DNA of 64,000 nt from Methanobrevibacter sp. (GCF_015062985.1 NZ_SUTI01000003.1:1-64000); one strand, 5' to 3'. Counted from the first letter of the stretch, positions 7,435 to 16,400 are shown. Translations and numbers: made by a program. Notes: generated from the sequence alone by a model not told the origin.

Positions 7435-9327
7435 TCACTTTGAATATTTATCAATTCTATATTTTAATTCCCAGACAATGCCATCGTTGTTTGTCTTTTT
7501 AACATTTTCCAGTCTTTTTTTGTATTTTGGAAGTCTTGTTAAGAATGATTTAACTTTTTTAGCACTCATCACTTCATGATATTCGCCGTAACCTAGTTTC
7601 TGCACATAAAATCCGTTCAATGTTTGTTCAAAGTTGCCGATAGCAGGAACTGAATAAATCGGTTTTTTAAGGCAAATGGACTCTGAAATGAATGTAAATC
7701 CTCCATTACAGATTACTGCCTTTGATGAAGCCAAATCATCATAAAATACATCTTCATTAAACTCTTTATAAGTTAAATTCTCATCAGTTTCATTTTTATT
7801 GAATCCATAAACTATGAATTTTTCATCTTTAAGCAATTTAAGCCTTTCAACAAGTTTAACACTTTCCTTACTTGTCTGATAAACGATAACATGATCTCCA
7901 TCAGCAGGTTCGAGCTTTAGAATATCTTCACGTATAATCGGAGGATATATCACCGCATTTTTTCTAGGCCTTATTTTCGGATAAAAGAAACTTGTCAGTA
8001 TATGCACTTTTGGCTTTACGACATATGTTTTAATCACGCCCTTCGCTTTAATCATTTCTGCATAATGGTTTTTCGGATAGTCGATTTTTGCTTGAGTAAT
8101 TATATGCATGTTATCCAGGCTGATTAATGGAATATCTAAAAGCTTTGAAACCATTGTTGCATAGATTTCGAAATCGGTTACAATAACATCTGGCCTTAGT
8201 GTTCTTGCCATTTTGTATAATGTTTTATATCCTACTTTTATATTGGTAGGATTTCTCCTTAAGGCATCAGCAAAAGTTTTAAGATCGTTTACCTTGTTGT
8301 TAATGTAGACGGTATTGAATCCTCCGATTTTATAAACATTATCGAATTTGGAGTTCAGGTATTCATAAGCCCTGTCGCTTGAAAATATGTAAACATCATA
8401 GTCATCCTTGATTCTATCAACTATGACTCCGGTTCTTATTGCATGGCCCATTCCCTCACCGCAGACGCAGTAAAAGACTACTTTTTTATCCCTTTTCTTT
8501 TTAACTTTAAAACGGGATCTTGTTGAGTTTATTTTTTGGATGGATTCATCATAACCTTCTTTAATGCTATTAATCTTTTCAGCACTTCTTTCTAATCTTG
8601 ACAATTCAGTTGTGGTGAGTGTTTCATGTGCATGGCCAAAGTTATAGTTCAATTCATCCGCTTCTGTTCTTTTGCCTAAAAAGTCATTAACGGTACTTTT
8701 TCCATATTGCTGGATTAGGGTAGTGATTCCTTCCTCTTCAAGTCTTCTGGTTGAAACGCCAATTTTTGCATTTCTAAGCACTCTAAAGCGTTCTTTTTCA
8801 GCCAATCTTTCAATATAATCTGTGTCTTCTCCAAATGTTAGGCTTTCATCAAATCCTCCGCATTCATCATGCAATTTCTTTTTTGCAATTATTCCATAAC
8901 ATCCTGCGCCATGGGGTTTGATTTTTTCAACGCCAATCATGAAATAATTTGCAAGGTCATGGAATATCTTGTCCTCAACTTTAGTGGAAAGTGGCATCAT
9001 TTGAGTAATTGCTATTCCGAGCCTTTCCATTTTAAACTCATATACGACATTTCTTAAATAGTCTTCAGTAAGCTTCAAATCGGAATCTAAAAAAAGCAGA
9101 TATTCTCCTTTTGCAACGCGAGCACCATTATTCCTACCCACAGCCGGAAGACCTCCATCAACTATAATACAACCGTATTCCTCTGCTATTTCTCTTGTTC
9201 TATCGGTTGAGTTGGCATCAGCAACGATTATTTCATAATCATCAAAATCTTGCTCCTTTATGCTTTCTAACAGAATGGGAAGATATTCCTCTTCATTATA
9301 AGTCGGTATAATAATGCTGAAATTCAT
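7435..9327 (-). CDS. Two-domain glycosyltransferase: GT2 fused to a MurG/GT28-like domain
   Basis: The 630-residue product joins two transferase domains. Residues 1-220 are a GT-A family 2 domain, with PTYNEEEYLPILLESI at the N-terminus, the DxD-like LDSDL near residue 80 and GEDTDY near residue 165. Residues about 275-625 resemble the GT-B fold of MurG/UDP-glucuronosyltransferases, with GEGMGHAIR at the start and the C-terminal nucleotide-sugar site NGGFTFISESICLKKP. It probably acts at the membrane in surface glycan or glycolipid synthesis. No membrane span is seen and no ribosome binding site precedes the ATG. Confidence 0.85.
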   Translation of the reverse strand: MNFSIIIPTYNEEEYLPILLESIKEQDFDDYEIIVADANSTDRTREIAEEYGCIIVDGGLPAVGRNNGARVAKGEYLLFLDSDLKLTEDYLRNVVYEFKMERLGIAITQMMPLSTKVEDKIFHDLANYFMIGVEKIKPHGAGCYGIIAKKKLHDECGGFDESLTFGEDTDYIERLAEKERFRVLRNAKIGVSTRRLEEEGITTLIQQYGKSTVNDFLGKRTEADELNYNFGHAHETLTTTELSRLERSAEKINSIKEGYDESIQKINSTRSRFKVKKKRDKKVVFYCVCGEGMGHAIRTGVIVDRIKDDYDVYIFSSDRAYEYLNSKFDNVYKIGGFNTVYINNKVNDLKTFADALRRNPTNIKVGYKTLYKMARTLRPDVIVTDFEIYATMVSKLLDIPLISLDNMHIITQAKIDYPKNHYAEMIKAKGVIKTYVVKPKVHILTSFFYPKIRPRKNAVIYPPIIREDILKLEPADGDHVIVYQTSKESVKLVERLKLLKDEKFIVYGFNKNETDENLTYKEFNEDVFYDDLASSKAVICNGGFTFISESICLKKPIYSVPAIGNFEQTLNGFYVQKLGYGEYHEVMSAKKVKSFLTRLPKYKKRLENVKKTNNDGIVWELKYRIDKYSK

Positions 9328-9952
9328 ATGTTTAATTATATTTTTTAAATTAATATATTTTTGTAAAAACAGACTTTTTTCTCTATTTTGCTCAGTTTAA
9401 ATTAGTTCCTTGAATAAAGTTTTGTTCCAAGATAAGTTGAAATGGATGTCATTTTTATTTTTTGCTAAAATTTATGCATGTTGAATAAATGATGTTTATA
9501 TTCTTTTAATGAGTGAAAAATGAGTTCTTTGGCTTGAATTATTAAAAAGGTTTTATTGTAATTTTTTAATTCAATTTTCAGCTATTGTTCTTCTTTTACA
9601 GTATGAGAATTTTTTCCGAGTAACTTAATATTTTTTCCACATTTTTTAAAATTGTTAAGAAAAACTCATTGTTTTTTATTTATTGGATTATTGTGCTTTA
9701 TTTGTTCTTAAAAGGATGAATTTCCACTTGTTTCTAATTTAAAGAGTTTACAGTTGAAATGCACCTCTCACTATAAGATGAACCATCATATGATGCAACA
9801 GTCAGGCAACTTTAAAAAAATTAAGTGGGGAGATTTCTCATAGAATTTGAACTAAATATCATGTGAAAAATTTTAGGTAGATGGAAATTAAATAAAAAAA
9901 TAAAAAAAATAGTGTTTTGAATTAAATTCAAAACATTAATTTTTGTCGTTAT
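9328..9952. other. Gene-free 625-bp region
   Basis: Very AT-rich. I see no ORF with coding character on either strand. The only local structures are a 12-bp palindrome CATCATATGATG at about 9785-9796 and A/T tracts. It may be decayed sequence. Confidence 0.5.
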
Positions 9953-10300
9953 CTATTTTTTAAATCTTCTAAATTGGCTAGCTCCAATTGCAATTAATAC
10001 AACTAAGAGAGCTAATATTGGTTGTGCAGTAGCATGACTACTTACTTCAGCTTTAACTGTTGGAGCAGGTGCTGAAGTTGCACTTTCAGAAGGTGAATCA
10101 CTGGATGTGCTGTTGTCTCCCATAAATTGTTTGAGTATATCCATTATTTTGGAAAAGTCAAAGCTGGAACCATTTCCGCTCATGTTACCAAAGTTAAAGT
10201 TGGTTCCATTCATACTAAAGTTTCCAAATGAGCCTTTATCAAATCCAGTTATATTTAATGAATTTAATAATTCGGAAAGGCAGTTATTGTTAATTTTCAT
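9953..10300 (-). CDS. Small Asn/Ser-rich surface protein with C-terminal membrane anchor
   Basis: 115 residues. The N-terminal 70 are rich in Asn, Gly, Ser and Phe and contain several N-glycosylation sequons (NIT, NFS, NGT, NMS, NGS, NST). A Ser/Thr/Pro-rich linker follows, and the protein ends with a hydrophobic helix and the basic tail RRFKK. This is the C-terminal anchor layout of archaeal surface proteins, but no N-terminal signal peptide is visible, so it could be tail-anchored. A TATA-like CTTTATATAG lies upstream. Family unknown. Confidence 0.65.
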   Translation of the reverse strand: MKINNNCLSELLNSLNITGFDKGSFGNFSMNGTNFNFGNMSGNGSSFDFSKIMDILKQFMGDNSTSSDSPSESATSAPAPTVKAEVSSHATAQPILALLVVLIAIGASQFRRFKK

Positions 10301-10602
10301 GTTGGTTTTTTTTGAATTTTTAATTGTCTATATAAAGTGCAGTAATTATAAAACTGATATTTACTAAGGATATTATTAATCTGTTTAGAAAAGATTCGTT
10401 AATGATATTAATTTTTTTAAAAAAATAATATTTATTTAATTTTCTGTCAGTATTTCTAGGATAAATTAGTTAATTGTTTCGATTAACTATCAAAAACAAT
10501 AATCTGTGTGTTGAATCTGGTACACGGGGGGATTAATGTTTGGTTAAAAAAGCATATGAATCCTGCTGTGAGGGGTAAAAAATATGGTTTTCTTAATTAA
10601 TA
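10301..10602. other. Intergenic region with a stem-loop
   Basis: AT-rich, no ORF. An 8-bp stem with a 7-nt loop (TAGTTAAT...ATTAACTA) lies at 10467-10489. The upstream part near 10330 probably holds the promoter of the minus-strand gene ending at 9953. Confidence 0.4.
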
Positions 10603-11661
10603 TCACAGATAGGAATAGATATTCCAGGAAACGGTATAATAATCGCACGAATTTTTCAAAGGAACTTTTAAATCGTTAAGTAATTCCATTTCGTTGTAAT
10701 CAGAGTTAACATGGTATGTTGTTTCATTAATTTTTTCCATTGGAATGTCGCCAAAATCAATATTGTCACTTGGATTTCCAATTGTTACGGTATAATAGTC
10801 GGGTTCTGCGCCTGCAAATGCTACTGTAAAGCGTAAAATTATAATCAGTATTATGAGAAAATATGGCCAAATCCAATTAATCAGGAATCTTTTTTTACTT
10901 AAACCCACATTTTTATAACTGGGTTTAATCAGTTCATTTTGTTCGAGCATGTTTTTGTCCTTTAAAATAGTGCCCACAACATAATTTAAGTAATACCCAT
11001 TTCTGTAGACTAAATAAAGGCCTAAAATACCGACAAGTGCGGGGGTTCCGAACAGACCTCCATCAATAGCTCCGATAATCAGGCAACTGGAAAAGAAAGC
11101 AATTAAAAATGTCGTAAACCATGGACGTTTTTGAATTGCCATGATTAAGGTTACAAACAATACTGGAATCAATAAAATAATTAGAAAAGCAATGTTTGGA
11201 ACATATGAATATAGGCCAATGCCCGTGTTAATATTGCTTTGAATAAAAGGTCCTATAATCTGGGTTAATAGTGCTCCTAAAATGGACTTTAACAGGTGGG
11301 TATGCAAAATGCTTGTAGTGCTCATTGTGCTGGACATGGATGCAAAAATGGTGTTGAGCTTAATTCCCATTTGCAGCCTGAATACGATTTCCAGAACAAT
11401 TCCCAAAACCAATAAAACAGATCCTGTAATTATTGAGATTTTCAAATATCTTGTCACATCAAATTCTTTATCGATTAGCTGTGACAATATCAAAAACAGA
11501 CCTAAAAGACCAAAAAACATAATGTCTTTTCCTTTTGATGAACCCATTAGGAATAAATAGGTTATTGGCCTAATAAATGGATTTAATACATCAGTTAGAA
11601 AGATTACTCCGGCAAGCAATATGAATATAAATCCAACCAGGATAGTTTTATTAAGTTTCAT
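10603..11661 (-). CDS. Polytopic membrane protein of unknown function
   Basis: About 352 residues starting MKLNKTILVGFIF, with roughly eight predicted membrane spans across residues 5-280. A C-terminal soluble tail (last 60 residues) is probably outside the membrane. I do not recognise the family. The ATG at 11661 is preferred over the TTG at 11667. No ribosome binding site is visible. It is divergent from the TauE-family gene with 32 bp between the starts, so the two share a promoter region. Confidence 0.75.
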   Translation of the reverse strand: MKLNKTILVGFIFILLAGVIFLTDVLNPFIRPITYLFLMGSSKGKDIMFFGLLGLFLILSQLIDKEFDVTRYLKISIITGSVLLVLGIVLEIVFRLQMGIKLNTIFASMSSTMSTTSILHTHLLKSILGALLTQIIGPFIQSNINTGIGLYSYVPNIAFLIILLIPVLFVTLIMAIQKRPWFTTFLIAFFSSCLIIGAIDGGLFGTPALVGILGLYLVYRNGYYLNYVVGTILKDKNMLEQNELIKPSYKNVGLSKKRFLINWIWPYFLIILIIILRFTVAFAGAEPDYYTVTIGNPSDNIDFGDIPMEKINETTYHVNSDYNEMELLNDLKVPLKNSCDYYTVSWNIYSYL

Positions 11662-11693
11662 TAACAATAATTTAATATTAATACTTTAAATAA

Positions 11694-12512
11694 ATGATGT
11701 TTATGTTTCCAATTGAATATTTCATAGGGTTAATCTTAATAGGTATTTGTGCAGGATTCGCATCCGGTCTTTTGGGTGTGGGCGGGGGATTTTTAATAGT
11801 TCCTCTGCAATATTTCCTCCTTAAATACATTGGAGTTGAGCCAGATTTAGCAATACTCATTTCTTTCGGAACTAGTTTGGCAATCATTATTCCCACATCT
11901 TTAAGCGGCGCATACAGGCACACAAGAACAATGGACAATATCTTAAAGCCAGGAGTCAGACTGGGCATTTTCGGTATTATCGGGGGTGCATTGGGCGGTC
12001 TTGTAGCTTCAGCACTGCCTTCAAGAGTTCTTGAAATCATTTTCGGTCTTTTGCTTCTGTTCATAACTGTAAACAATATTGTCAACATCAATAAAGAAAG
12101 GGAAGAAGCTAAAATTCCATTCAATTGGATTACAATTGGAATAATCGGTTTGCTTGTGGGATTTTCATCAGGACTTCTAGGTGTTGGCGGAGGCATATTT
12201 CTAATAGCCATTTTAACTGCACTTCTAGGATTTTCAATGATTGAAGCAATCGGAACCTCTTCAATATTCATTTGCCTGACTGCTATTGGAGGGTTTTTGT
12301 CCTATATGGTTACCGGTTGGGGTGTCAGCACATTCCCATATTCAATAGGATATGTGAGCATTATCAATTTTGTTTTAATTGCATGTTTTTCCGTACCGAT
12401 GGCATCGCTTGGAGCTAAAATGGCACATAGGGTTCCTCAAAAAAAGTTAAAAATAATATTTTCAGTATTGGTACTGTACATGGCATTAAAAATGTTGGGA
12501 ATTTTACCATGA
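11694..12512 (+). CDS. TauE/SafE (DUF81) family membrane permease
   Basis: A 272-residue, 7-8 span membrane protein with the two internally repeated family motifs GLLGVGGGFLIVP (near residue 25) and GLLGVGGGIFLIA (near residue 160). The family includes sulphite and organosulphonate exporters and other anion permeases; substrate cannot be assigned. The start lacks a ribosome binding site, and several ATGs (11694, 11697, 11703) are possible. A TATA-like TTTAATATTA about 25 bp upstream would give a leaderless message. It precedes the TPR gene at 12522 by 9 bp. Confidence 0.85.
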   Translation: MMFMFPIEYFIGLILIGICAGFASGLLGVGGGFLIVPLQYFLLKYIGVEPDLAILISFGTSLAIIIPTSLSGAYRHTRTMDNILKPGVRLGIFGIIGGALGGLVASALPSRVLEIIFGLLLLFITVNNIVNINKEREEAKIPFNWITIGIIGLLVGFSSGLLGVGGGIFLIAILTALLGFSMIEAIGTSSIFICLTAIGGFLSYMVTGWGVSTFPYSIGYVSIINFVLIACFSVPMASLGAKMAHRVPQKKLKIIFSVLVLYMALKMLGILP

Positions 12513-12521
12513 GGTGATTGA

Positions 12522-12881
12522 ATGAGTGGAGATAGAAAAGTTGGAGAAAATTTTGATTCAGATAAGGCAGACAGTATTTTCGATAAGTTAAAAAATGTTG
12601 AAGGAAAAATTAAACCTAAACGTGAAGGCAAATTCGACAACATCAAGGATTTGATGAATGAAGCCCAATACTTGGAGAAAAAAGGCAAATTAGATGAAGC
12701 TGCGGAACTGTACAAACAGGTTATTTTCGCTTTGCCAGATTCTCAAAAGGCATATGAAGCCCTCATAAACATTTATCAAAAACAGGGTGATGTTGATAAA
12801 GAAAAAGACATTTTGAAAAAAGCTATTAGCAACTGTAAGAAAAATGATGAGTTTAAAAAAAGATTAAATGAGATTGAATAA
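12522..12881 (+). CDS. TPR-repeat protein
   Basis: 119 residues. A charged N-terminal 45 residues precede two tetratricopeptide repeats (KKGKLDEAAELYKQVIFALP and the following AYEALINIYQKQGDVDKEKD). A scaffold for protein contacts is the usual role. GAGGTGATTGA precedes the ATG. It is probably cotranscribed with the TauE/SafE gene. Confidence 0.8.
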   Translation: MSGDRKVGENFDSDKADSIFDKLKNVEGKIKPKREGKFDNIKDLMNEAQYLEKKGKLDEAAELYKQVIFALPDSQKAYEALINIYQKQGDVDKEKDILKKAISNCKKNDEFKKRLNEIE

Positions 12882-12890
12882 CTCATTTAA
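12864..12890. terminator. Bidirectional hairpin between convergent genes
   Basis: A 9-bp stem, TTAAATGAG and CTCATTTAA, with a 9-nt loop overlaps the TPR gene stop and abuts the stop of the minus-strand gene at 12891. Confidence 0.55.
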
Positions 12891-13103
12891 CTATTTAAAC
12901 AATCCCATTGCAAATGCTACTATTAAACTGGCGATAAATACTGCAATAGCAAAGTATATTATGAATCTCCCGTGTTTGCGATATAGTTCAACGTCCTTTT
13001 TGAAGAAAAATAGTATTGTTCCGTAAACAAGACCCAATATTGGGGATAATAGCGCAACCACATATCCAATGATAGGAATGATTATGTTCCCTTCACCATC
13101 CAT
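12891..13103 (-). CDS. Small two-span membrane protein
   Basis: 70 residues with two hydrophobic segments (about residues 8-32 and 45-66) joined by a short charged loop KKDVELYRKHGR. It resembles small membrane proteins of the DUF4870 type, but that match is tentative. GGAAGG precedes the ATG. Confidence 0.6.
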   Translation of the reverse strand: MDGEGNIIIPIIGYVVALLSPILGLVYGTILFFFKKDVELYRKHGRFIIYFAIAVFIASLIVAFAMGLFK

Positions 13104-13144
13104 ATTCTAACCTTCCTTAATGTTTTTTTTTTAATTTGTATTTT

Positions 13145-13178
13145 TCAAAAAATTAAAAATAAGGAGGTATTCTCCTTA
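13145..13178 (-). terminator. Hairpin terminator downstream of the 82-residue gene
   Basis: AAGGAG and CTCCTT are separated by five bases, followed on the minus strand by a T-rich run. The stem overlaps the stop codon of the gene at 13176. Confidence 0.55.
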
Positions 13179-13424
13179 CTTTTTGAAAATTCCTTTAATT
13201 TTAGATATGACTCCTGTTGTGAGTATTCCAATGGCGGCATTGTAGATTATGTTTGCCTGGGACTCATCAACACCCAGTTTTTCAACTATTTGGGCAATAA
13301 TGAAGTCTTTGTTTTTGTTTCCAGCCAAAAAGGTACTTTCAAAAATACCATTGGCTGCAGCGCCTTGCTCTTTTGTTATTCCTGTTTCAGAAATTAACTG
13401 GCTAATAAAATCTTCTGGATTCAT
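13176..13424 (-). CDS. Small helical protein of unknown function
   Basis: 82 residues from the ATG at 13424, which has GGTG six bases upstream; the GTG at 13433 is less likely because it lies inside that site. The sequence reads as alternating amphipathic helices with an Ala/Ile-rich middle and a basic end (KIKGIFKK). I do not recognise a family. It follows the membrane YbjQ-like gene at 13434 closely and may be in the same operon. Confidence 0.6.
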   Translation of the reverse strand: MNPEDFISQLISETGITKEQGAAANGIFESTFLAGNKNKDFIIAQIVEKLGVDESQANIIYNAAIGILTTGVISKIKGIFKK

Positions 13425-13433
13425 GTTTATCAC

Positions 13434-14285
13434 CTATTTCAAATACACTCCCATTCCCATTGCGGTAACCTGATAGCTGTCACCGCCAAGTCCAATCAAG
13501 GAGTATTGAATATCCAAATCAATCACGCCATTTCCGCCTGCTGCTTTAATATTATTTGTTAATTTGACTAAACATTCATCCTTACCTATTTTGAGAGAAT
13601 TTAATGTGTTTAATTCTGCCCGTAGTGGATCTGAATGAACCAAATGTTTGTCTTTTTCTATTATTACTGTAGCGGCGAAGTGACCCAGATTTATGATATG
13701 TTTGTAAAATTCATTTGTACCAGTCAAAAAAATGAAATTCTTGCTGTTAATCATTTGACTGCATTTAGCTTCATCATATTCTATAATTGTTTCGGTTTCA
13801 GGTTCATAGGGCTCTTTGAGAATATATTTATATTTAAAACGTTTAATTTTATCAGATATGGACTTGACTATCTTTTTTATACCTCTCCAGATGCGGGTAG
13901 CCAAACGTAATCCAAAGACAATCAGAAGATAATTTATCAATGTTGGAAAAGCTGCCTGTAATATGATGATTATTGTACCGAATGTAATGAAATTAAAACC
14001 TAATGAAGGATTTGTCAAAATAAAACTGTAAATTGTAGTTGATATGAAAAGAATAAACGCACTAACCGCACCGGTGTCTTCACCGATAAACTCCTCTGCG
14101 GCTATGGTTTCGACATATCCCGCGACTAGAGGTGCAAAAATCAGCCCAAAATTCCAGCCGTAAATGGCTATATTATAGTGCATGAAAAACTCGTAGTTCA
14201 AACTGCCAGCTATCGTACCGACTATTATGCATAGCAGGGGTTTTTTCAAGTCTTTAAGCTGCTTTCCTTTTATTTTAAACTTCAT
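13434..14285 (-). CDS. Membrane protein with C-terminal YbjQ/DUF74-like domain
   Basis: About 283 residues. The first 150 contain four or five membrane spans. The C-terminal 110 end with GGNGVIDLDIQYSLIGLGGDSYQVTAMGMGVYL. This pattern parallels the GANAVIGL...GG...VTAYGTAV core of the YbjQ protein encoded next to it. It therefore looks like a membrane-tethered relative of that pentameric soluble family. The ATG at 14285 has GTGA upstream, and a GTG at 14294 is also possible. Either way the start is close to or overlaps the stop of the ybjQ-like gene, suggesting coupled translation. Confidence 0.65.
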   Translation of the reverse strand: MKFKIKGKQLKDLKKPLLCIIVGTIAGSLNYEFFMHYNIAIYGWNFGLIFAPLVAGYVETIAAEEFIGEDTGAVSAFILFISTTIYSFILTNPSLGFNFITFGTIIIILQAAFPTLINYLLIVFGLRLATRIWRGIKKIVKSISDKIKRFKYKYILKEPYEPETETIIEYDEAKCSQMINSKNFIFLTGTNEFYKHIINLGHFAATVIIEKDKHLVHSDPLRAELNTLNSLKIGKDECLVKLTNNIKAAGGNGVIDLDIQYSLIGLGGDSYQVTAMGMGVYLK

Positions 14286-14610
14286 CGTCTTCACATTTAA
14301 CGGCAGTGCCGTAGGCAGTTACAAGAATTGTGTTTCCCATAGTGCCTCCAAGATTATCATAAGATAGTTTAAGTCCGATAATTGCATTAGCCCCTAGGCT
14401 TTCCGCTTTTTCTTCCATACTTTCAAAAGCAATGTCTCGTGCTTTTTGCAATTCCTCTTCATATTGTGATGTTCTTCCACCTACAACATCACGTACTCCT
14501 GAAAATAAATCTTTATAGATATTTGCGCCGATTAAGGATTCTCCAGTAACTAATCCTTTATATTCGACTATCTTTTTTGTAACTAATGTATTAGAGGATG
14601 TTAAAATCAT
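14275..14610 (-). CDS. YbjQ / UPF0145 family protein
   Basis: 111 residues of the YbjQ (DUF74) family, a small protein that forms pentamers and is annotated as a possible heavy-metal binder. Seen are KGLVTGESLIGAN at residues 18-30, the helix with EEELQKARDIAFESMEEKAESLGANAIIGL and the closing strand ILVTAYGTAV. Function is not established. It lies between the DUF2116 zinc-ribbon gene and a membrane protein carrying a related domain. Confidence 0.85.
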   Translation of the reverse strand: MILTSSNTLVTKKIVEYKGLVTGESLIGANIYKDLFSGVRDVVGGRTSQYEEELQKARDIAFESMEEKAESLGANAIIGLKLSYDNLGGTMGNTILVTAYGTAVKCEDDEV

Positions 14611-14617
14611 TTTATCA

Positions 14618-14809
14618 TTACTTCATAAAAGTCATCACTGCCCATATTATTAAGAATATTGCAATTACAACATATAATATTATTTGGGACCTTTTTCTCT
14701 GATTTAATCTTGCATCCCAGACTTTTTGACAATCTGGTGAGCATACAAGTTCGTTTAACGGAATTGGAGTTCCGCAAATTGGACAATGTTTATGAGGTTC
14801 TACTGCCAT
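14618..14809 (-). CDS. DUF2116-type zinc-ribbon membrane protein
   Basis: 63 residues. A treble-clef/zinc-ribbon motif (CPICGTPIPLNELVCSPDCQ, residues 9-28) is followed by a basic stretch and one C-terminal membrane helix. This is the DUF2116 layout common in methanogens; role unknown. GGAAGTGAT precedes the ATG. Probably cotranscribed with tatD upstream. Confidence 0.8.
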   Translation of the reverse strand: MAVEPHKHCPICGTPIPLNELVCSPDCQKVWDARLNQRKRSQIILYVVIAIFLIIWAVMTFMK

Positions 14810-14820
14810 TCTATCACTTC

Positions 14821-15609
14821 CTATATTTTAAAAAATTCTTTGGTATTTTTATTAACTTGATTTGCAAGTTCCTCTGCATCAAGTCCCATGCAGAGCGCAA
14901 TTGTTTCGAGGATATGAGGTAAATATTTAGGTTCGTTTCTATTCTTTTTAGGTTTCTTATCAAAGTTTTTAGGTATTAGAAACGGAGCGTCCGTTTCAAT
15001 CATCAATTTTTCAGGAGGAATAACACTTACAGCCTCTTGCAAGTTCCTTCCCCTTTTCATATCACATATCCAACCTGTAACTCCGATATAGCAACCTAAA
15101 TCAATGTAATTTTGAGCTTCCTGTTTTGTTCCTGTAAAACAGTGCACAACTGATTTTTCAATGACGCTGTCATGCCTTTTTAGGATATTATACAAATCTT
15201 CATGCGCTTCTCTTTCATGTAAAAATAAAGGCAAACCTGTTCTTTCAGCAACTTCAATTTGAGCTTCAAACCATTTTCTCTGAAGGTCCTGCGGTGAAAA
15301 GTTTCTGTTATAGTCAAGACCGCATTCGCCTATTGCAACAACACAATCATTTTTAGATATCTTTTCAAGTTCAAACATTGTGTGCCCGTTGCATGTTTTT
15401 GCATCATGGGGATGAACGCCTGAAGTTGAAAATAGGGTTCTGGGATATTTAGATGCATATTCGGCAGCCATTTGGCTTGAATGCACATTGGTTCCTGTGA
15501 TGATGAACTGCTTTACACCAACCTTTTTCGCTTCCTCGATGATTTCCACTCTATCCTTTTTAAATGAGGAATGCATCAGATTTAAGCCGATATCTACAAG
15601 ATTGTCCAC
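14821..15609 (-). CDS. tatD: TatD-family metal-dependent DNase
   Basis: TatD enzymes are metal-dependent 3'-5' exonucleases of the amidohydrolase fold. The 262-residue product has GVHPHDAKT, AIGECGLDYNRNFS, PLFLHERE, VHCFTGT and ETDAPFL, which carry the metal ligands. The N-terminus has DIGLNLMHSSF in place of the usual DTHCHL, exactly as in bacterial TatD proper. GVTGWICDMKRG and NRNEPKYLPHIL also match bacterial TatD. Start is GTG with AGGTGA upstream. It directly follows pyrH. Confidence 0.92.
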   Translation of the reverse strand: MDNLVDIGLNLMHSSFKKDRVEIIEEAKKVGVKQFIITGTNVHSSQMAAEYASKYPRTLFSTSGVHPHDAKTCNGHTMFELEKISKNDCVVAIGECGLDYNRNFSPQDLQRKWFEAQIEVAERTGLPLFLHEREAHEDLYNILKRHDSVIEKSVVHCFTGTKQEAQNYIDLGCYIGVTGWICDMKRGRNLQEAVSVIPPEKLMIETDAPFLIPKNFDKKPKKNRNEPKYLPHILETIALCMGLDAEELANQVNKNTKEFFKI

Positions 15610-15617
15610 TGAATCAC

Positions 15618-16295
15618 CTATTCATTAATAATTCTTGTTCCTATGTTTTCTCCATTGACTGCTTTGATTAGGTTTTCAGGTTCAAAACCGTTTGTTATGA
15701 CGGTTTCCAAATCTGATCTTTTAATCATCTGAACTGCAGTTGTATCGAAGAATTCATAGGTTCCGGCCTTAACGTCCTTGCCGCTTAAAAATTCAAGCAA
15801 ATCTGTTGCTGTGATTTCAGGAACGAGTTCTGCATCATCAAATTTGTTAGGGTCTTTGGTGTACATTCCGTCAACGGAAGTTAAGTTAATGAGTTTGTCT
15901 GCCTGAACAAATTCCGCTAAGATTGCTGAAACTGCATCTGTACTGTGTGCAGGTTCGGTTCCGCCCATAACGATTATTTTTCCTGTTGCTGAAAACTCCA
16001 ATGCTTCCTGGAAATTGTGAGGCACTCTTTGATAAGCAGCATCGCCAAGTGCGGCCAACATCAGTTTTGCATTGATTCTTGTAACTTCAATTCCAATATC
16101 ATCGCATTGTGCCTCGCCGGCTCCCAAATCACGAACTACGCTGATATATTCCCTTGCAGGTTTTCCACCTCCAACAACAACGAACAGTTCATGTTCTTTG
16201 GTTAAATCCTTTAATATGGCACTGTACTCTTGGAATTTCTTACAATCATATTCTTTAAGTAAAATTGATCCTCCAATTGCAATTACAATTTTCAT
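15618..16295 (-). CDS. pyrH: UMP kinase, archaeal type
   Basis: Converts UMP to UDP in pyrimidine nucleotide synthesis. The 225-residue product is an amino-acid-kinase fold with AIGGSILLK at the N-terminus, VVVGGGKPAREY near residue 40, VMGGTEPAHSTDAVSAILAE near residue 110 and the nucleotide site TSVDGMYTKDPNKF near 140. Length is usual for archaeal PyrH. GGTG precedes the ATG. tatD follows 8 bp downstream. Confidence 0.95.
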   Translation of the reverse strand: MKIVIAIGGSILLKEYDCKKFQEYSAILKDLTKEHELFVVVGGGKPAREYISVVRDLGAGEAQCDDIGIEVTRINAKLMLAALGDAAYQRVPHNFQEALEFSATGKIIVMGGTEPAHSTDAVSAILAEFVQADKLINLTSVDGMYTKDPNKFDDAELVPEITATDLLEFLSGKDVKAGTYEFFDTTAVQMIKRSDLETVITNGFEPENLIKAVNGENIGTRIINE

Positions 16296-16400
16296 ATATT
16301 CACCTTATAATTATGTATTTGTTAAATCTTATTTAAATTTTAATTTCATTATAATATTTTACCAAATAATATTTAATAATCAAAATTATAATTAATTCTA

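Noticed and set aside
9328..9952. Insertion sequence in the 625-bp gap
   Set aside because: No transposase fragments, terminal inverted repeats or target duplication could be recognised.
11678..12271. A 197-codon ORF on the minus strand
   Set aside because: It lies wholly opposite the TauE/SafE gene, whose motifs are clear; the antisense translation is Pro/Ile/Ser-rich shadow sequence.
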